Shown here piece by piece: positions 47,730 through 58,817 of a DNA stretch of 64,000 bases. The stretch's first letter is position 1. The number at the start of each line of letters is the position of its first letter. A program made the translations under genes and the position numbers. This DNA comes from Sphagnum magellanicum (lineage: Eukaryota > Streptophyta > Sphagnopsida > Sphagnales > Sphagnaceae). Below the pieces are notes generated by a model. It searched no databases. It saw only the letters and a program-made list of their open reading frames with translations, and was not told where the DNA came from. The stretch is taken from contig CM038915.1 of assembly GCA_021904315.1 (NCBI GenBank), positions 4,464,001 to 4,528,000 of the forward strand, read 5' to 3'.

Positions 47730-48474
47730 GGTGTTCCAAAAACAACTTAAAAAAAAACCCAAATCTGAAAAGTTCCATGCCTCTTTCATGAATACTAGTG
47801 TGTGGCCTGTGCCATTGACCCAAGTGTGAACTCATCAAAACATAAATTCCACTAAACCTGAAGCATCAAGATCTTTCCAACAACACCAAAGACACATCAC
47901 AATTCCTTCTACTTGAATTGAATGGTAAACATTCAAGTGTTACCACATCCTCAACCGATTTTTCCTTCCAAAACCTGGTTTTCTGGAATTTTTTGTAATT
48001 TTCAGCGGCAGAAATCATTTAAAAATCAATATCTCTGACATTCTGAATCCAAATCTTACCAAATAAATTCCATTAAATCCTGCTCATCAAGATCTTTCTA
48101 ACAACACCAAAGGCACACTCCAATTCCTCCTAAATTTTCAGCTCTGATTTAATTTTATTTTTAGTGAAGAAATCATTCAATATTCAAGACGTTTTGCACC
48201 GCAAGTCCAAACGTCATGGAACCAAGCCCATGCACCCCTCCTCGTTGAGAGCTTTCGAAAGACACCAAGAACATGATCTGAAACATTCTAGTTTGGTGGA
48301 TCTCATAACTACAAAACAAAACAAAACAAACTACCGTCCTTCATAGACAGATGGTGTTCAAAAAAAAAACTTTTAAAAAACACAAATCTGAAAAGTTTCA
48401 TGCCTCTTTCATGAATACGGTGTTCCAAAAAAAAACTTTAAAAAAACACAAATATGAAAAGTTCCATCCCTCTT
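47730..48474. repeat. Three copies of a ~66-bp unit and two of a ~68-bp unit
   Basis: The unit GGTGTTCCAAAAA...CTGAAAAGTTCCATGCCTC...CATGAATAC occurs at 47730-47795 and twice in tandem at 48353-48418 and 48419-48474. A second unit, ATCAAGATCTTTCCAACAACACCAAAG-like, occurs at 47844-47911 and 48063-48131. The two unit types are interspersed, which suggests a larger decayed array. Non-coding as far as I can see. Confidence 0.65.
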
Positions 48475-50800
48475 TACTTGGGAATGGGCTAAACATATTC
48501 TAGTTTGGAATTGTCCAAGGGACAACTACAACTTATGGAATCTAAAGTTATCCTCCCTAAACCAACTTCGACAAATCATTATCATTAAAAAAAAATATTC
48601 CTGCATCACTAGTGTATTCAAAACATTCATCCACTCATCACATTTTCAGGTTGAGAGTAAGTTTAAGGTTTCATGGCAAAAGTATGTGTGTATTTGTATG
48701 TGTGTATTGTGTAAGTACAATATATGCATTCTCAAATCAATCTACTACATACTCAATGACCTTGGCAAAATCCTTGCAAGTAGTCTTCTAAAATTACAAA
48801 CATTACAATCCTTCTCACAATACTAGCTTCTAAATAGATCTCTAAAGATAAAATTGAAACTTCCAAAGGCTCAATGCGAAATCATTCTTCAAACTGGACT
48901 CCGCGAAAAGCCACCATACAATATGGCAGTATAAACGATGCTTCCATTTCTTAGCACAAACAAAAGTGTGGAGGACATCCATCATTTTCTTGACATTAGA
49001 AGTGGTAGTTGACCTTGAGCTCCAAGCATGCCAAGCTTTCTATTTAACTCCAATCTTGAACATAAAATTCTTTTCTAAATGGTTGAATCTGCCCACCCCA
49101 GACCTTAATGTCATGGAATGGCCTCACCCTTGCCCATTATGTTGGGAGAGTCACCTAGCTCACCCTAACAGGCTCGCTGGCAGCTTACCCAGCATAATAG
49201 GCAAGGGGCTTGACGATTCCACAGTATGTATGGGGTGAGTATTCGCAGATCACTGCTATCCTGCAATCAGAGTTTCAGCAATGGCAAGGTTGCCAATCTT
49301 GGTCTACTCAGATGTCTTCACCCCAATAGATACAATGCAGGTTGATGCAGAGAATCCATTATGCCAGATATGGGTTCTCTGAGGTCTTAATAGCAGTCGA
49401 TTGCTGGAGTACATGCTTGTGCATCATCTTAACCAGCCTATGACTTTTAGCAACAGCTTCAATGTCTTCATTTCGATCAAGCTGTGTTGCTCGGTTGCTC
49501 TCTGGCTCAGATGCTGTCAAGCTTGGCATCAACAGATTAGGGCTTTGAACCATGTGTCAGGCTCATGACTCTCCACAGCTGTTGTTCTCCAAGGCCTGCT
49601 CCTCATCCCATCTCCAAGTCCATGCCCAACAGTTGCACACTCATATGATAAAAGCACAAGTTACTAGGGACACAGCCTGAAAATGACCCCCAAGTCATGT
49701 CCAAATCTCACAAAAGACATTGCTCCACTGGTTCAAGAATTCATGATCAAAGTTTGTTGGAATTCTGTGACAAGATTGCCATGTCCCCTATGTACATGAG
49801 CTGATCACCATGTGCTTGGCATCAACAGATTAGGGCTTTTAGCCATGTACCTATGCACCAGAAGCAAGGGACATGTGCATTCCCAATGCATTCATGTATT
49901 TTGATCCCAAATGAAACCAAAATTGTGAATTGTCCATTTGCAGCGGTCATAGGTGTGGCATTTCACAACCAGGTTAAGAAGCCAACTGTGCTCAGATGCA
50001 TTTGTTCAACTTTGTTGCCTGCTGGTGCTAAAGACAATGGAGCTCTAGACTTCAGTCAACTGATGATTTAGGGAGGCTGCACCGAGATGAGGTAACAAGA
50101 GCTGGAAATTTTGAAAGGAGAATTGAAATGTTCACCACCCACCACAAAAGTATGGCCACAAAATGCACACTAGCTGCAACAACCACAAATGCTCCTGATG
50201 ACATAGTCAATTAGCTCGGTGTGCACTAATGGCATAGAAATTTGTCAGTGCTGGTCAATTGCAGGTGACTGTTGAGGCAGTGTTGGTGTGATGGGTGCTC
50301 TTCACAAAATTTCCGATAGATGAATTATCACAATTGGCCTCCACAGGACTCAACAGGAGTAAAAGGCATGCAAGGGAGCACGCAGAGGAGGTTGCATCCT
50401 TGGTAGACCTATGGTGTTGCAATGAACATGAGCACCATCATAGCTGGCACCTGAATCTAACTTCTTACAGGCCAAAAAAAAGGGAGCAAGAAAAATGGCC
50501 AAAAAATGACAATGTTTTGATGGAACACTTGTGGGCCATACTTGTAATGCAAAGGGAGGGAGTCAAATTGATGGACATTGGAACAACCACAAAGCAAAAG
50601 ACAGACATGGAAGATTGTTTACCTGGTGTAATCACAAATATTAACATTGAATCAAAAAAATTAATAATAATCTTACTAAAAAAAACCCATTTAACAAAGA
50701 GCTTGGAATCTCCATGAGGAGGGAGCAAACCCTAATCTGAAAACTTCCAGAATGTGCACCCACACTGGTGATACCCATTCCGTCCACCGTTTTGCCGTTT
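48475..50800. other. Less AT-rich stretch with no assigned gene
   Basis: This DNA has more balanced composition than its surroundings and several protein-like frames: minus 49359-49553 (contains SNRATQLDRNEDIEAVAKSH), plus 49853-50071 and plus 50298-50717. None has a recognisable domain or clear splice structure. It also holds a hairpin (49128-49206) and a 26-bp perfect direct repeat (49521-49546, 49814-49839). Confidence 0.35.
49128..49206. repeat. 79-nt hairpin with 19-bp arms
   Basis: 49128-49146 pairs with 49188-49206 at 17 of 19 positions; one of the two exceptions is a G:U wobble whichever strand is transcribed. The loop is 41 nt. Size and near-perfect stem allow a microRNA-like precursor or small foldback element. 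Confidence 0.65.
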
Positions 50801-50810
50801 TGCCATTCAT

Positions 50811-50946
50811 CCTCCTCCTGCTCCTCCTCCTCCTCCTCCTCCTCCTCTTCTTCTTCTTCGCCGATACTAAAATGGAAGCAGAAAGAGCAGTAATGGTCAA
50901 CAACAGTTTTCCAACGTAAGAGCAGCAGCAGCAGCAGCAGCAGCAG
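50811..50946 (-). repeat. Trinucleotide runs in the presumed 3' UTR of the EF-hand gene
   Basis: (CCT/CTT)n at 50811-50859 and (GCA)8 at about 50922-50946. In the sense of the neighbouring gene these are GAG/GAA and CTG runs, 110-250 bases past its stop codon. Long minus-strand open frames across them come from the repeats and are not genes. Confidence 0.85.
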
Positions 50947-51057
50947 CTTCCCCATTCTTCCTTCCTTCCCTCCCTCATATTGCGATGGCCTTGTACAAAG
51001 ATGAAAGACAGGCAGCTTATGATGAGCAAGCAAATGAGAGAGTGTGTTTTCCAATTG

Positions 51058-51579
51058 TTAAGCTCCACTGGGAACGGGTGATGGTGTAACAGCGTTCTTA
51101 TTGGCAGCGTGACCAGATGCAACAGTAGCATGGGTTTCATGAACCACTGCGTTCTCAAGCAAGCTGCCGTGCTCCACAACCATGGTGAGAGGAGCGAAAC
51201 CTAAACCATCTGCGATGGCCAAGAGAATGTCCTTGACCTGCGAGCGGAACTCGGTTAAATCCACCGTGTTGTTATGGTCGGTATCGAAGGCTTCAAAGAC
51301 GGAGTCGTAGAGAGTGTTCAACTGGTCTGGCGTCTTCGTCACTGGTCCTCCGAAATGCATTTCCACCAAATTCAGCCGCTCGAACGCGGGACGAATCTCT
51401 GCTCGAGATAAAACCCCATCCCCATTTTGGTCCAGCGACAGAAATAGCTTGTCGGCAACGGCGTTGAACGCCTCCTCGTCCGTTGCAAAATCCCGAACGG
51501 TTGATCCGTCGAGCACGACCACACTTCCCAGCTGCTGCGCTTGTTCATTTATAGCCTCCTTCGGTTCCATGCCCGACAT
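51058..51579 (-). CDS. Two-EF-hand calcium-binding protein
   Basis: A 173-residue, apparently single-exon protein. The first EF-hand loop spans residues 50-61 (D-Q-N-G-D-G-V-L-S-R-A-E) with acidic or oxygen ligands at positions 1, 3, 5, 9 and 12. The second spans 99-110 (D-T-D-H-N-N-T-V-D-L-T-E), with Asn instead of the usual Gly at position 6 but all ligand positions kept. Both should bind calcium. The N-terminal VVLDGSTVRDFATDEEAFNA block and overall plan match a plant family of small EF-hand proteins of unclear role. No signal peptide or membrane segment; the C-terminus (about 150-173) is Ala/Pro/Ser-rich. ATG 51579 is used; a second ATG lies three codons on. No intron is needed. Likely a cytosolic or nuclear calcium sensor. 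Confidence 0.9.
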   Translation of the reverse strand: MSGMEPKEAINEQAQQLGSVVVLDGSTVRDFATDEEAFNAVADKLFLSLDQNGDGVLSRAEIRPAFERLNLVEMHFGGPVTKTPDQLNTLYDSVFEAFDTDHNNTVDLTEFRSQVKDILLAIADGLGFAPLTMVVEHGSLLENAVVHETHATVASGHAANKNAVTPSPVPSGA

Positions 51580-52033
51580 GTCTGATCTCTCTAGTCACTC
51601 ACACTCTCCACGCCTCTGCGCAGCAGCTTTGCTCTTCTCAAAAGATGACTCTTCTTCTTTCTTCCGCGATCTTCTTCTATTGTTACTGAAAAGACGAAAT
51701 GGGTACTAATTTCACAGATTGAGAAACAAGTGATCAGAAATGTCCTGAGGAACAATAAAAAACCAGAAATTGGCGAGACAAAATTCTAAATCACACAGAA
51801 AGATTGCCAAATTACCCAGGCCCGTTACAAATCTCCTGCAGTACTTACGACAAATTAAGGAGATGGGTGTCAACGATGCTTTGATGAAAGATGACAGTTG
51901 CAAATCACTTGGTCACGATTGCTTCCAAAACTAGGATCTGCGACTACTACTCCCTTGATTTAAGTGGTTCTTCTTCTTCTTCTTCTTCACTCCTTGGGTT
52001 TACAAACAAACCGACGCTTGCAAGGGGAATGAT

Positions 52034-52045
52034 AATATATATATA
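52034..52045 (-). promoter_or_regulatory. Candidate TATA box of the EF-hand gene
   Basis: On the minus strand CTATATATATAT lies about 455 bases upstream of the start codon. The leader between them contains a (GAA)n run (51967-51988 as TTC on plus). A leader this long is plausible but the start of transcription is not known; the tract could also be a simple repeat. Confidence 0.35.
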
Positions 52046-52144
52046 GAGAATTGTCCACAAGCAATCGGTAATATAAAACCAAACTTGAAAATTGGGTGGG
52101 TCGTGGGCGGGGTTTAAAAGATGAAGGAAACAACAACCTTTGAT

Positions 52145-52343
52145 GAAACCCTGATAAACTTTAGAGAAAGAAAGCACCCAAGAAAGGGAGAGAAAAAGGA
52201 AACAAGGGGCAAGGAGGACCGAAGAAGTCCAGGCAAGCAAACAGCCCAACAAAGGTGGGCCACAAGGAGGAAAGGGAACCACTAAGAACCGAAGCCTCCA
52301 CCAGTAGCATGAAGCAAATCAACTAAAGAAAGGGGAGGTAAAC
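52145..52343 (+). repeat. Dispersed ~200-bp repeat, copy 1
   Basis: Matches 54149-54341 in direct orientation over the whole length (for example AAAGCACCCAAGAAAGGGAG, AAACAAGGGGCAAG, GCAAGCAAACAGCCCAA, GAAGCAAATCAACTAAAGAA), with a few indels. On the minus strand both copies give Leu/Phe-rich frames that share SLSWVLS, a by-product of the repeat. The element type is unknown. Confidence 0.8.
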
Positions 52344-53888
52344 CTTTGGACTTCCAGGAGACGTGAAGAAGAAGTAGAAGAAGAAGAAGAAGAATAACAA
52401 CACATGAGGGGTCCCCTCCTCTTGCAACTCCTCATGCCCACCAACCAAATTTGAGTAAGACGACGCACTGAGTTTGGAAATATCTCTTCACAACATGTCT
52501 AGGACACAGTCACTGCTAGTAGTCAGTAACCATGATTCACTCTCCACTGCAGACACCCATGGCTAGTCCTGAATTATGCTTTATATCTATCTACTCAACA
52601 AAAATGCTATTATAAGTTCTCTTGTCATTCATTACTTTAAGTAACTCATCATGGATATTCTGGTCAGCTATACTCTCTCCTATGCCAAACTATTCCTCCT
52701 GTTCATTTGTCTCTTTGTGTTTGGCAATGGGTAGAACTCACTTCAATATTTTTCCATTGTTGGACATCTCCACAATTTGCTCGTGTGTTGTTGATTGTTT
52801 GTAAATGGAGATATTTGGACTTAAAGTTCACATCATTTGGTAATATATGAGGAATAGTGTTTGTGAACGAGGTTTTTGCACATCCAGTTATAAGATGCAT
52901 TTCAATTGCACATGGAAGCATATTTGTTCATAAGTGCTTACATTAGTCTTTTATTTTGCTTGTTTCAATTCCAAATGGAGGTCTATATATAATTGTAGGG
53001 GTATCAAGTGAAAGGCTACTTAGATCCTTTGAACCTCTAGGAATGAAAATGATTAAAGAATAAACACATACTCTTTGAAACCTTAAGTGTTTGCTCACCA
53101 ACCTATCTACCCTATAGAGTTAGTATAAAAAATATACACAAATATATTTGAGTCCTTGAACTAGGGATTGTGACTAGGGATGAAAGAAAACTTAAATGCC
53201 AAATCAGATTGTTAGAAATGGGTGGAAGCTGTGAATTGAATTGGGAGTTAATTTTAGTAAACTATTGGGCTCAAATGTTGGAATAGCATCATATTCTCAT
53301 TGTCCCTATGTTCAAAGAAAAAACTTATGACCAATGAGATTGCTCAAATTGATGCCTTTGAATTGTTTTTAAGAATTCCCTTAAAGTATGAATTAGGACT
53401 TACACATTGCATGCAAAAGACATGCAAATTACAAGGTACTTTTCACAAGAATTTTGAAGTTTTTATGGATCTGAAGTGCGATTTTAAACTCAAAGATTGT
53501 TCTATTTATACAGTAGTACTTGAACGATTTTGGCATAAATTAAATTATTTTTGGTTTTGCCAAATTTTTGAAATTTTATTTGTTACTTGTGCCGAACTTT
53601 TTGTAAAATTAAAGCTTTACAAATTTCAACTGTCAGGTTTGAACAACAGACATTAATGCCCCCCAAGTGCCAAAGTTAAGATTTAAAATTTAATTAATTA
53701 TTCAGCAGTTTGTTGCCAAATCCAATGAGAGAGTAGAGTATTAGCTGAATAGGGTTCATTACCTATCTTGTTTGTTTTCTTTCCCTTGTCTTTTGGGCAA
53801 GAGCCAACAAACACAAGGATAGCAAAGCATCAATCACTACATATTGTACATGCGACTTTGGGCATTAAATAATTCTCAATAGGTTGAG
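52344..53888. other. Intergenic DNA between two repeat copies
   Basis: No gene recognised. The plus-strand frame at 53300-53656 is 118 codons but lacks any domain and is Phe/Leu/Lys-rich. A (GAA)n run lies at about 52372-52394. Confidence 0.4.
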
Positions 53889-54003
53889 TTTTTTTTTTTT
53901 TTTTTTTTTGGGTTAAAATTTTAAAAACCAAAGTCAGGTTGCTGGGTTTTCCAAGAATTGAATCTAGATGTATGTGGAGAAATCCACACCACCCAGTTAC
54001 CAC
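53889..54003 (-). mobile_element. tRNA-derived SINE with A21 tail
   Basis: Read on the minus strand from about 54003: GTAACTGGGTGGTGTGG resembles a polymerase III A box, TGTGGATTTCTCCACA forms an anticodon-arm-like stem, and AGATTCAATTCTTGG is a B-box-like motif. Then come ~50 bases of body and a run of 21 A (plus-strand T 53889-53909). That order, tRNA-like head, short body, A tail, is the plan of a SINE. I could not identify a target-site duplication. Confidence 0.6.
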
Positions 54004-54148
54004 AATAAATTCAAAATGTAAGAGAAACCTTGCATAATTGTACGTGATTTTCAATATCTTGAAATAATGAATTGGGGCAATCGGACCCATTTTATGAAAT
54101 AATTGTATATTTCAGTCTATTACCAAATCATAGGGACGGTGCACATGG

Positions 54149-54341
54149 TGAAACCTTGCCAAACTTTATAAAGAGAAAGCACCCAAGAAAGGGAGAGAAG
54201 AGAAACAAGGGGCAAGAACCAAAGTCCAGGCAAGCAAACAGCCCAAAAGAGGTGGGCCAAAAGGAGGAAATGGAACCACAACATATCAAAAGCTCGACCA
54301 GTCACATGAAGCAAATCAACTAAAGAAAGGGGAGGTAAACC
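54149..54341 (+). repeat. Dispersed ~200-bp repeat, copy 2
   Basis: Direct-orientation partner of 52145-52343, about 2 kb away, with two short deletions relative to copy 1. Confidence 0.8.
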
Positions 54342-57300
54342 CAATAAAACTTGGAGCCTAGAAGAACCCTAATGGTCACTCAGGATTGATTCACTCATTT
54401 CCTACCAATCTGCTCTTGTTTATGACTTTCCTTACGCTGCTTAAGGATCCACCTAAAAGCTTTTCCCTAGGGTAAGGGACCTAGGGGTGCATTCTACCTC
54501 CTAGTTTGTCACTAGGCTCGGCTCCTCAGCAGCCCTATTGACCCCACCCTAGTGCCTCACTAGGAGGGAGAATTGTGCCTCCTAAGAATGTGTTCTCTAG
54601 ATTGTAGAGGTGCTTGTTTGTTGATTTAGCGGGTTTTCAAGTTGTCAGAAAATACAGAATTGGTCACCATTTCCTAACTTTACATAATGACCAATCTGTG
54701 CCTAATTTTACTACCCATCTATGCACCTTTACACTAGGAATTGTGCCCCCAATTCTGCTTCTTAGTAAGTCACTAGGGATAGGACATATTCTGCTTTATG
54801 TATGGTGAATCCTCTAGGTAATTAGGCTTATCATCAAACACCCACCCATCAATGAATGCTTGATTAGTTCACAAAAGATTTCATGACCAATCAGCCAAAC
54901 ACCTTCCACTAGTTAAATCATGACCATTGATCAAATGTTTCATGACAAAAAATGGTCTTTGGCATTTCAAAAAAATTGCAACGAAAAATGTTATAAATGT
55001 GTTTGGTCATAGGTGTAGTAGGATGTAATATTCATTCAGATAAGGTGTTCAGTCATTTTTTTAAAAAAGGATGCTAGCATTAGGGTTAGAATTGTCACAT
55101 TCCAATGCACACGAATCCTTGCAAATCTGAAAATATCCCAATGCATGGGATTTTAAGTGTTTGGCGAAGGATGTCATCTAGGTCAAATTTTCAAATTTTG
55201 TAACTCATTATGTGAAAGCAATTGTAGACTTGACACCAATGTAAATGTGAAAATAGAGGCAAAGAATGATGAGTGCAAAATTGAGGAAATAAACAATCTT
55301 CATAAGGAGAAGCATTTTAAATTTGTATATTATTGTTGGGTAGCCAAACATGTAGTCATACAAGTAAGAAATAATGCAAGGAAAGTTGGTCTCATAAATT
55401 TTAAGAAGCCAACCCACATAATATCGAGATGGTCTACCTAGGGCTTCATGGTGGTATTGGTTCAAGCGAAAACATCTAAAACTATGCATGTCTTATAGAA
55501 GGCCTACAAATCTCTAGAGCTCAAGGTCTAACCATCCAATTCTATAGCTCCTATCAAAACTTGAAAACATTATGTACCATCAACACAAACACAAATTTAG
55601 ATAATATAGGAACTCAAGCAAGCAAACAATTTGGAGCTTTATGTTTTGGCTAAACAAGGTTGACAAAAAATTTACCTTGTCATCCCCATATATAAGGAAT
55701 GACTAAATTTTAATTTGAACTATGTATTCTTGATGTAATAAATGAGGTATTGTCCATATTTTACATCTTCAAAATTGCATGACTACAAGATTAGAACATC
55801 AAAAAGCACAAGTCAAGGACTTGTATAGTGATGCAAAAAAAACTTGGATGATAACTTTTATATTCCAAAAATTCCTAGGCTCTCCAAAAACTCTATAATA
55901 AGTGGTATTTTTTTAAAAAAATTTACATCTTTTAATCCTAGATGGGTATGGATCTCATGTGACTTTAGAGAAAATAGAGCAAGCACATGCATTTAGATTA
56001 AATATGGTCACACTTCCAAGCCATACTTCACACATACTATAACCCTTTTATGTGTTTTGTTTCAAATCTTTCAAAATAACATTTAAAAAGAAAATAAAAT
56101 GTAAAGATTCAAAATAAATATTCAAAACTAAATAATATCATGTTGGTAGTTTAGGTAGACACAACCTTGGACAAAGCATTGTCCAAAGAAAATATCAAAT
56201 TTGGATTTCGGGTTATAAGAATATGACCTCTAAACTCTAGGGTAATGAATGACAAACTATTCATACCTAGTGAAGTGTACAACAACAAAAAAAATTTTCA
56301 AAAATGAAGAAGATTAAAGTTTTAATGATGAACCTATTGAATCCTAGATGGGGGGAAAAGTTTGTTGTTTCATATTTAATAAATATTTTAATCCAATAAG
56401 TGTTATAACTTGAATGGAGAAGATTTGACAACCTTCTTTCACTAAAAGCAAAAGTACAATGTGGAAATATTAACCAATCTAGTTATCATTAAAGAATTTG
56501 ACGAAGGTGTTGAATCATGGGTTGATTGGAACTAGGAGCACATCTTATGTGGTTGAACTAGCTAGGTCCATTCATTTAACCACAAATAGATCTACAATTA
56601 CAACACATATTACAATTTAATCAATTCATTATAGTTCGACGAATGTAGTACCTACTTGGAATGTAAGTTTCCAATAGCAAAAGGTTGTTTTGCAAGATTC
56701 TTTGGTTGAGATCTATTTGTCAAACATAAACATTTTATGAATGTTTACTATTGACTCCTTAAATTTTTTTAATTTAAAAAAACACAAAACATTTGGGAAA
56801 ATATTTTTTTAGTTGTAATTTAATTTACATCTAAAATTGTAGTTACCCCATAAACATTTTATGAATGTTTGCTATTGACTCCTTCCATGTTATTATTAAA
56901 TTTCAATGAAGGAAAGTCATTTGGGGTCCCTAAAACAATATCAATTGCATACATTGCATAACAACTTTATTAACAAAATACTATGTTAAAGTCTATAGAC
57001 AGATTTATGCAAAAATACCTACATCACAAATGTATGTTAAACATTCATAACTCAAACATTACTAGAAATCTTGTATTCCCATTTGTAACTACAATATGCA
57101 ATTATTTGTCATTTGCAACTATATTTTATCATTTTTACAACTACTCACCATACTATAATGAAAAAATAAAATAAAAATGGAAATGCACAAATTATGACAT
57201 GTGGGAATGTGTAAGTAGTTATTAGGGAAGTTGCACATTATGATAATTAGTAGCAAAAAATTACACAATCAAAATATATGATTGACCATATATCTCATCC

Positions 57301-57559
57301 ATGTGCATTGTGATGATGTCATGCTTCAATCATATTTGTGACTACATGTTGCGTGCAACTAGACTTATGCAATTAATGGGAAAATTAGTTGTGTGAATCA
57401 TTTATAATTAGATTTTACTTACAAATTGAAATCGCAAATATGATTTTTTCCAATAATGAAAGTCATAGTCACAAATGCCCACCTACAAAAAATCACTTAA
57501 TGACATGTTAAGTACCATGCATGTAACCTACATAACAAATAGGTTTAGCAAATAGTGTA
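54342..57559. other. Intergenic DNA, no recognised gene
   Basis: Mostly AT-rich. The block at 54470-54800 is richer in CCTAG/CTAGG motifs (for example CACTAGG, CCTAGTG) and may be a decayed repeat. No domain or RNA gene seen. Confidence 0.45.
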
Positions 57560-57940
57560 CAAGTTGTTGTTAATTAAAACTAGTACATCAGGGTTCAACA
57601 AATACCTGTTGAATAAATGTACTTGCTATGGTCTAGAACAAGTACCCATTGCCTATTGAACAAGTAAGTTAGGGTACAATAAGTAGCCATTAGTTGAAAC
57701 CAATAAAATTGTGTCCAACAAGTAGTCACCAATGACCACCACATACACACCAAATAAAAATATATTGTTTCGCAATTAGTCATTAATTGAAACAAGTATG
57801 CTAGCATGTTCAACAAATAGTCAATAAACTAAAACTAATAAGGTTGTATTTAACAAGCAATCATTTGTAGTAGCCACCATTTAGATTAAATAAGAATTTA
57901 GTGTATCATAAGTAACCATTAATTAAGCAACTAAATACAC
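57560..57940. repeat. Degenerate ~40-bp tandem repeats
   Basis: A core GGGTTCAACAAGTAG(T/C)CA with variants recurs near 57594, 57675, 57714, 57809, 57850 and 57906, spaced at about 40 bp or near multiples of it. Between cores lies ATTAATTGAAACAAGTA-like sequence. This appears to be an old minisatellite. A minus-strand open frame across it follows from the repeats. Confidence 0.5.
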
Positions 57941-58177
57941 AAATATTAACCACCCACCACAAATAAAATAAAAAAGTAATCAACATCTAGAAAACATTGC
58001 CTATCGTGTAAACACAAACAAGAGAAAGTAACCATCACAAGTTGACATTCCAAAATGTAGGAAGACATGCAACAAATTCCAATTTCAAGCATTCAACAAT
58101 TGCAAATAAAATAAAAGTACACCATTTGAAAAATCATTAGAACACCACACAAGAAATAACATCACATGTACCCATTG

Positions 58178-58817
58178 GGTGTTGGCATGGTAGGGTGGAC
58201 CAATTTTAGCATCACAAGGGTACTTTTTCTGCAATGGGTGTGATTACAAGTGTTATATTTTATTACATATGTTGGGTTTGGTTAATAGGGACTCATTTTC
58301 AAATAATAGCTCTAAATTTATGTGGTGCAATTTTTTTTAATGAAAAAAACATAAAATCCCAATAGTTATGGACTTTTGAAATTTAAAAATTAGGGTATAA
58401 TGCCAACTACAATTAGGTTAATGGACTTTGATTTGGTTGAATGATGGATTTAGAACTTGTTTAGGGAATTGGTTTCAAGGTGGAAATGCATTAATAAAAA
58501 CAATGCAAAAGAGTTTTGCATCATATGAATTGGAGGTTTTACAATATGGACTTTTAATTACTAAAAAAACACACCCTATTTTTAAAAGTCCATAGCATTT
58601 TAAAACAAAGGTGTTTTGAGTTTAAATTTTTTAGACTTATATAAATCATTAGTTTCTACAATGCACAAATCACATATGGCAAAAATTGTTAAGAATGGAT
58701 AGGTATCATTTTGTCATCATCATGTGTCAACATTGTGCACACTATAAAACTCACAAAATGGACTTTGGGCCAAGGTTTCTTTTGCTAGATTTTGGTCCAC
58801 CCAACCATGCCAAGACC
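58178..58817. mobile_element. 640-bp element with ~34-bp terminal inverted repeats
   Basis: The left end (58178-58211, core TTGGCATGGTAGGGTGGACC) and right end (58783-58817, core GGTCCACCCAACCATGCCAA) are reverse complements over about 34 bases with few mismatches. The interior is AT-rich with no transposase, so it is a non-autonomous DNA element. Target-site duplications were not clear. Confidence 0.75.

Noticed and set aside
50295..50717. 140-codon plus-strand frame
   Set aside because: Opens at GTG rather than ATG and has no domain; the composition is somewhat protein-like, so a BLASTP check would be fair, but I cannot support a gene.
50691..51179. 162-codon minus-strand frame overlapping the EF-hand gene
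   Set aside because: It is an out-of-frame shadow extended through CTG and GAG repeats (long Cys and Arg runs).
53300..53656. 118-codon plus-strand frame
   Set aside because: No recognisable domain or start context and a composition biased to Phe/Lys/Leu.
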